A stretch of DNA of 6,310 bases, taken from contig JAOUDB010000160.1 of the NCBI GenBank assembly GCA_029859485.1, positions 1 through 6,310 on the forward strand. Reading direction: 5' to 3'. The stretch is from Desulfuromonadales bacterium (GTDB taxonomy: Bacteria > Desulfobacterota > Desulfuromonadia > Desulfuromonadales > BM103). Positions 4,880 through 6,310 of this stretch are shown piece by piece. A program made the position numbers and the translations under genes. Each line of letters starts with the position of its first letter. Position 1 is the stretch's first letter. The notes below the pieces were generated by a model, which was not told the origin of the DNA, made no database searches, and was given only the letters and a program-made list of their open reading frames with translations.

Positions 4880-5785
4880 ATGGAGACATTAACTCCCGTC
4901 ATGATCGTTCGATATCGGTTGCAACTGTTCCTTGCTCTGTTTATTGTTTTGTTCGCCTGGGGCGTTTTCCCCGAACAGGCCTCGGCTGAGATGCGCCTCT
5001 TTGAACTTCAACACCGTCCGGTCGGTGAACTTGCCGAGATGGTTCGCAGTTTGCTTGGTGAGGAGGCCAGAGTCGCCACAGATCGAAACACTTTGGTTGT
5101 TAATGCATCACCTTCGGCGCTTGATGAGGTTGCTCGTCTGGTTGATTCTTATGACCGTTCCAAGCAGATGCTGCGCGTCACTATTGAACAGGGCAAAACC
5201 TTATCAGGTCATGAACGTGGCGTCAGCACCTCCGGGCGTCTTCAGAATGACGATAGTCGTATTGTTATTGGTTCTTCTGGGAAAAAATCTCCTGAAGGCG
5301 GCTCGACAATCATTGTCGATTCCGGTCAGAATCGACTCAAGCTTCGTGGCACTGACAGTCGTTATCGGGAGAGCCGGCAGGTCAGTCAGTTTGTCTCAGT
5401 GCTGGAAGGCGAACCCGCTCTTGTCAGCGTCGGTCGTGCGGTACCCTTTACCAGCCAGATGTTGACTTACTGGAGGCAGCATCCAGGTTTTATTGCGACG
5501 ACTTCCTATGAGAATGTGGATACGGGATTTGAAGTCCTGCCGACCTTGTATAATGGTATGGTAGAGATAGAGGTCAGGCCTTTTATGGCTTCCCTTGATC
5601 GAGACAACCCACAGCAAATTGTTTTTCATGAATTGGCAACGAAGGTCAATGTCCCGGTAGGCGCTTGGTACGAGCTCGGTGGCCATATGCAGGCTCAGGA
5701 TGACCTGAGCCGTGAGATTTTAGGTGCGGGCAGGGGGAGTGCACAGAATGGCTCTTCGGTCCGTGTAAAAGTAGAGACAGAGTAA
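4880..5785 (+). CDS. Exported secretin-like protein with truncated secretin domain
   Basis: This is a predicted exported protein of 301 residues related to the secretins of type II/III secretion and type IV pili. A signal peptide is seen at about residues 11-36 (hydrophobic core LFLALFIVLFAWGVF, then ASAE). Residues 38-105 look like a secretin N domain (MRLFELQHRPVGELAEMV, then LVVNASPSALDEVARLV). A Ser/Gly-rich linker follows at about 106-165. Residues 167-270 resemble the start of a secretin domain: SVLEGEPALVSVGRAVP, then TGFEVLPTL, MVEIEVRPF and a late VPVGAWYELGG. A full secretin is far longer and has further N domains and a longer barrel region with a VPxLxxIPxLGxLF-type end; none of that is present. 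The function is unknown; it might be a secretin partner or a reduced pore. The start is uncertain: ATG 4880 has no Shine-Dalgarno sequence. ATG 4901 (product of 294 residues, starting MIVRYR) would give a more typical basic signal peptide, but GGAG lies 15 bases away. No pilus or secretion genes are adjacent. Confidence 0.8.
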   Translation: METLTPVMIVRYRLQLFLALFIVLFAWGVFPEQASAEMRLFELQHRPVGELAEMVRSLLGEEARVATDRNTLVVNASPSALDEVARLVDSYDRSKQMLRVTIEQGKTLSGHERGVSTSGRLQNDDSRIVIGSSGKKSPEGGSTIIVDSGQNRLKLRGTDSRYRESRQVSQFVSVLEGEPALVSVGRAVPFTSQMLTYWRQHPGFIATTSYENVDTGFEVLPTLYNGMVEIEVRPFMASLDRDNPQQIVFHELATKVNVPVGAWYELGGHMQAQDDLSREILGAGRGSAQNGSSVRVKVETE

Positions 5786-5791
5786 CTGTCA

Positions 5792-5816
5792 GACAAGACC
5801 TGTTAGGTCTTTTGTC
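5792..5816 (+). terminator. Weak hairpin after the secretin-like gene, possible terminator
   Basis: AAGACCT (5795-5801) and AGGTCTT (5805-5811) form a 7-bp stem with a 3-base loop. GAC/GTC can extend it past a TT bulge. Only four T residues follow the core stem, so termination would be partial at best. It sits between the secretin-like gene and the thiamine-binding gene. Confidence 0.35.
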
Positions 5817-5838
5817 CAACCTGCAGAAGGAGCAGCTT

Positions 5839-6150
5839 ATGGCTGTTGTTGAAATCAGTGTCGCACCTCTTGGTACAGCGACTCCTGGCGTTTCCCGTTA
5901 TGTGGCCGCTTGTGTTGAGCTTGTGGCTGCCTCCGGCCTGGTTTACCAGCTGAACCCTATGGGAACGGTCATTGAAGGTGATATTGATGAGATCTTCGCA
6001 CTCTTGCGTAAAATGCATGAAGTCCCTTTTGGCCAAGGTGCCGAACGGGTTTCGACACTGATCAAAATTGACGATCGTCGTGACCAGGGAAGTCATGGCT
6101 TGCAAGGTAAGATTGATTCTGTTCTGGATAAACTGAAAAGCGACTCCTGA
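5839..6150 (+). CDS. Thiamine-binding protein of the MTH1187/YkoF (UPF0045, DUF77) family
   Basis: This is a small cytoplasmic protein of 103 residues, the normal length of the family. Family members form multimers of ferredoxin-like subunits, and some bind thiamine or thiamine-like ligands; the physiological role is poorly defined. Recognisable features are the N-terminal strand VVEISVAPLG (3-12), S19-x-YVAACVELV, and the conserved block YQLNPMGTVIEGDIDEIF (36-53). HEVPFGQGAERVSTLIKIDDRRD (60-82) follows, then a C-terminal helix. ATG at 5839 was chosen because AAGGAG (5827-5832) lies 6 bases upstream; a longer in-frame reading from TTG at 5812 has no ribosome-binding site. It follows the secretin-like gene by 53 bases across a weak hairpin, so partial read-through is possible. 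No thiamine biosynthesis or transport gene is near, and no TPP riboswitch is seen. The family call is firm; ligand binding is inferred. Confidence 0.88.
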   Translation: MAVVEISVAPLGTATPGVSRYVAACVELVAASGLVYQLNPMGTVIEGDIDEIFALLRKMHEVPFGQGAERVSTLIKIDDRRDQGSHGLQGKIDSVLDKLKSDS

Positions 6151-6174
6151 TCTTCTGCAATAAGGAATTTGAGC

Positions 6175-6203
6175 TTGACACGGTACGTGCCCTTTGGTAT
6201 TCA
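6175..6203 (+). promoter_or_regulatory. Promoter for tRNA-Cys
   Basis: A perfect TTGACA (6175-6180) and TATTCA (6198-6203) are separated by 17 bases. Initiation near 6210 would precede the mature tRNA by about 12 bases. A run of seven T residues (6212-6218) lies in that leader with no hairpin before it, so it is not a terminator. Confidence 0.7.
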
Positions 6204-6221
6204 AGACACTCTTTTTTTGAT

Positions 6222-6295
6222 GGCTCCGTCGCCAAGTGGTAAGGCAGAGGTCTGCAAAATCTCCATCACCAGTTCGAATCTGGTCGGAGCCTCCA
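6222..6295 (+). tRNA. tRNA-Cys (anticodon GCA)
   Basis: The cloverleaf is complete. The acceptor stem GGCTCCG (6222-6228) pairs with CGGAGCC (6285-6291), and the D stem is GCC/GGC. The anticodon stem GAGGT/ATCTC, with one G-U pair, encloses loop CTGCAAA, and the anticodon GCA is at 6254-6256. The T arm is ACCAG/CTGGT with loop TTCGAAT (6273-6279). The discriminator is T6292, the base expected for cysteine tRNA, and CCA is encoded at 6293-6295. Only 15 bases follow before the window ends, so further tRNAs in the same unit cannot be seen. Confidence 0.97.
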
Positions 6296-6310
6296 AAATC
6301 AACAGGTCAG

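Noticed and set aside
5803..6204. Minus-strand open frame of 133 codons
   Set aside because: It is antisense to the thiamine-binding gene, which has a good ribosome-binding site and clear family motifs.
1879..6284. Shared AGTTCGAATCT in both tRNAs as possible attachment-site repeats
   Set aside because: The match is confined to the T arm, which is conserved among tRNAs; no longer duplicated segment or integrase was seen.

Overview
The window looks like chromosomal DNA of a cytochrome-rich, probably anaerobic Gram-negative bacterium, most likely of the Desulfuromonas/Geobacter group. This is an inference from a 12-heme periplasmic cytochrome, the moderate GC content and the gene mix; no taxonomic marker gene is present. 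No integrase, transposase, CRISPR array or phage gene is visible.

Layout. (1) Positions 1-404, minus strand: the N-terminal third of L-aspartate oxidase (nadB), with a near-consensus promoter. (2) Positions 564-1741, plus strand and divergent: a small secreted lytic transglycosylase whose stop overlaps the start of pgsA (phosphatidylglycerophosphate synthase). (3) A tRNA-Gly(GCC) gene with its own promoter and a strong terminator (1769-1950). (4) A 240-base AT-rich leader, then an intact 12-heme c-type cytochrome (2192-2980) with its own terminator. (5) The 577 bases from 2981 to 3557 hold no intact gene. They contain the cytochrome terminator, the decayed 3' end of a second, related cytochrome gene with a second strong terminator, and a roughly 100-base imperfect inverted-repeat element. 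The last ~115 bases before the transporter start show no convincing promoter. (6) A concentrative (CNT-family) nucleoside transporter (3558-4802). (7) An exported protein with a secretin-like N domain and only the first part of a secretin domain (4880-5785). (8) A small MTH1187/YkoF-type thiamine-binding protein (5839-6150). (9) A tRNA-Cys(GCA) gene with its own promoter (6175-6295), after which the window ends.

How the parts relate. The lytic transglycosylase and pgsA form a translationally coupled envelope pair. pgsA followed by tRNA-Gly(GCC) and then tRNA-Cys(GCA) recalls the E. coli order pgsA-glyW-cysT-leuZ, but here about 4.3 kb of unrelated genes separates the two tRNAs. The cytochrome, its decayed relative, the repeat element, the transporter, the secretin-like gene and the thiamine-binding gene are therefore best read as accessory cargo in a conserved housekeeping locus. 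They do not form an obvious single pathway, and most appear to be separate transcription units.

The most unusual observations are the three-fold tetraheme repeat in the cytochrome, the pseudogene remnant just downstream that aligns without gaps to its last two heme sites, the split tRNA array, and the stand-alone truncated secretin.
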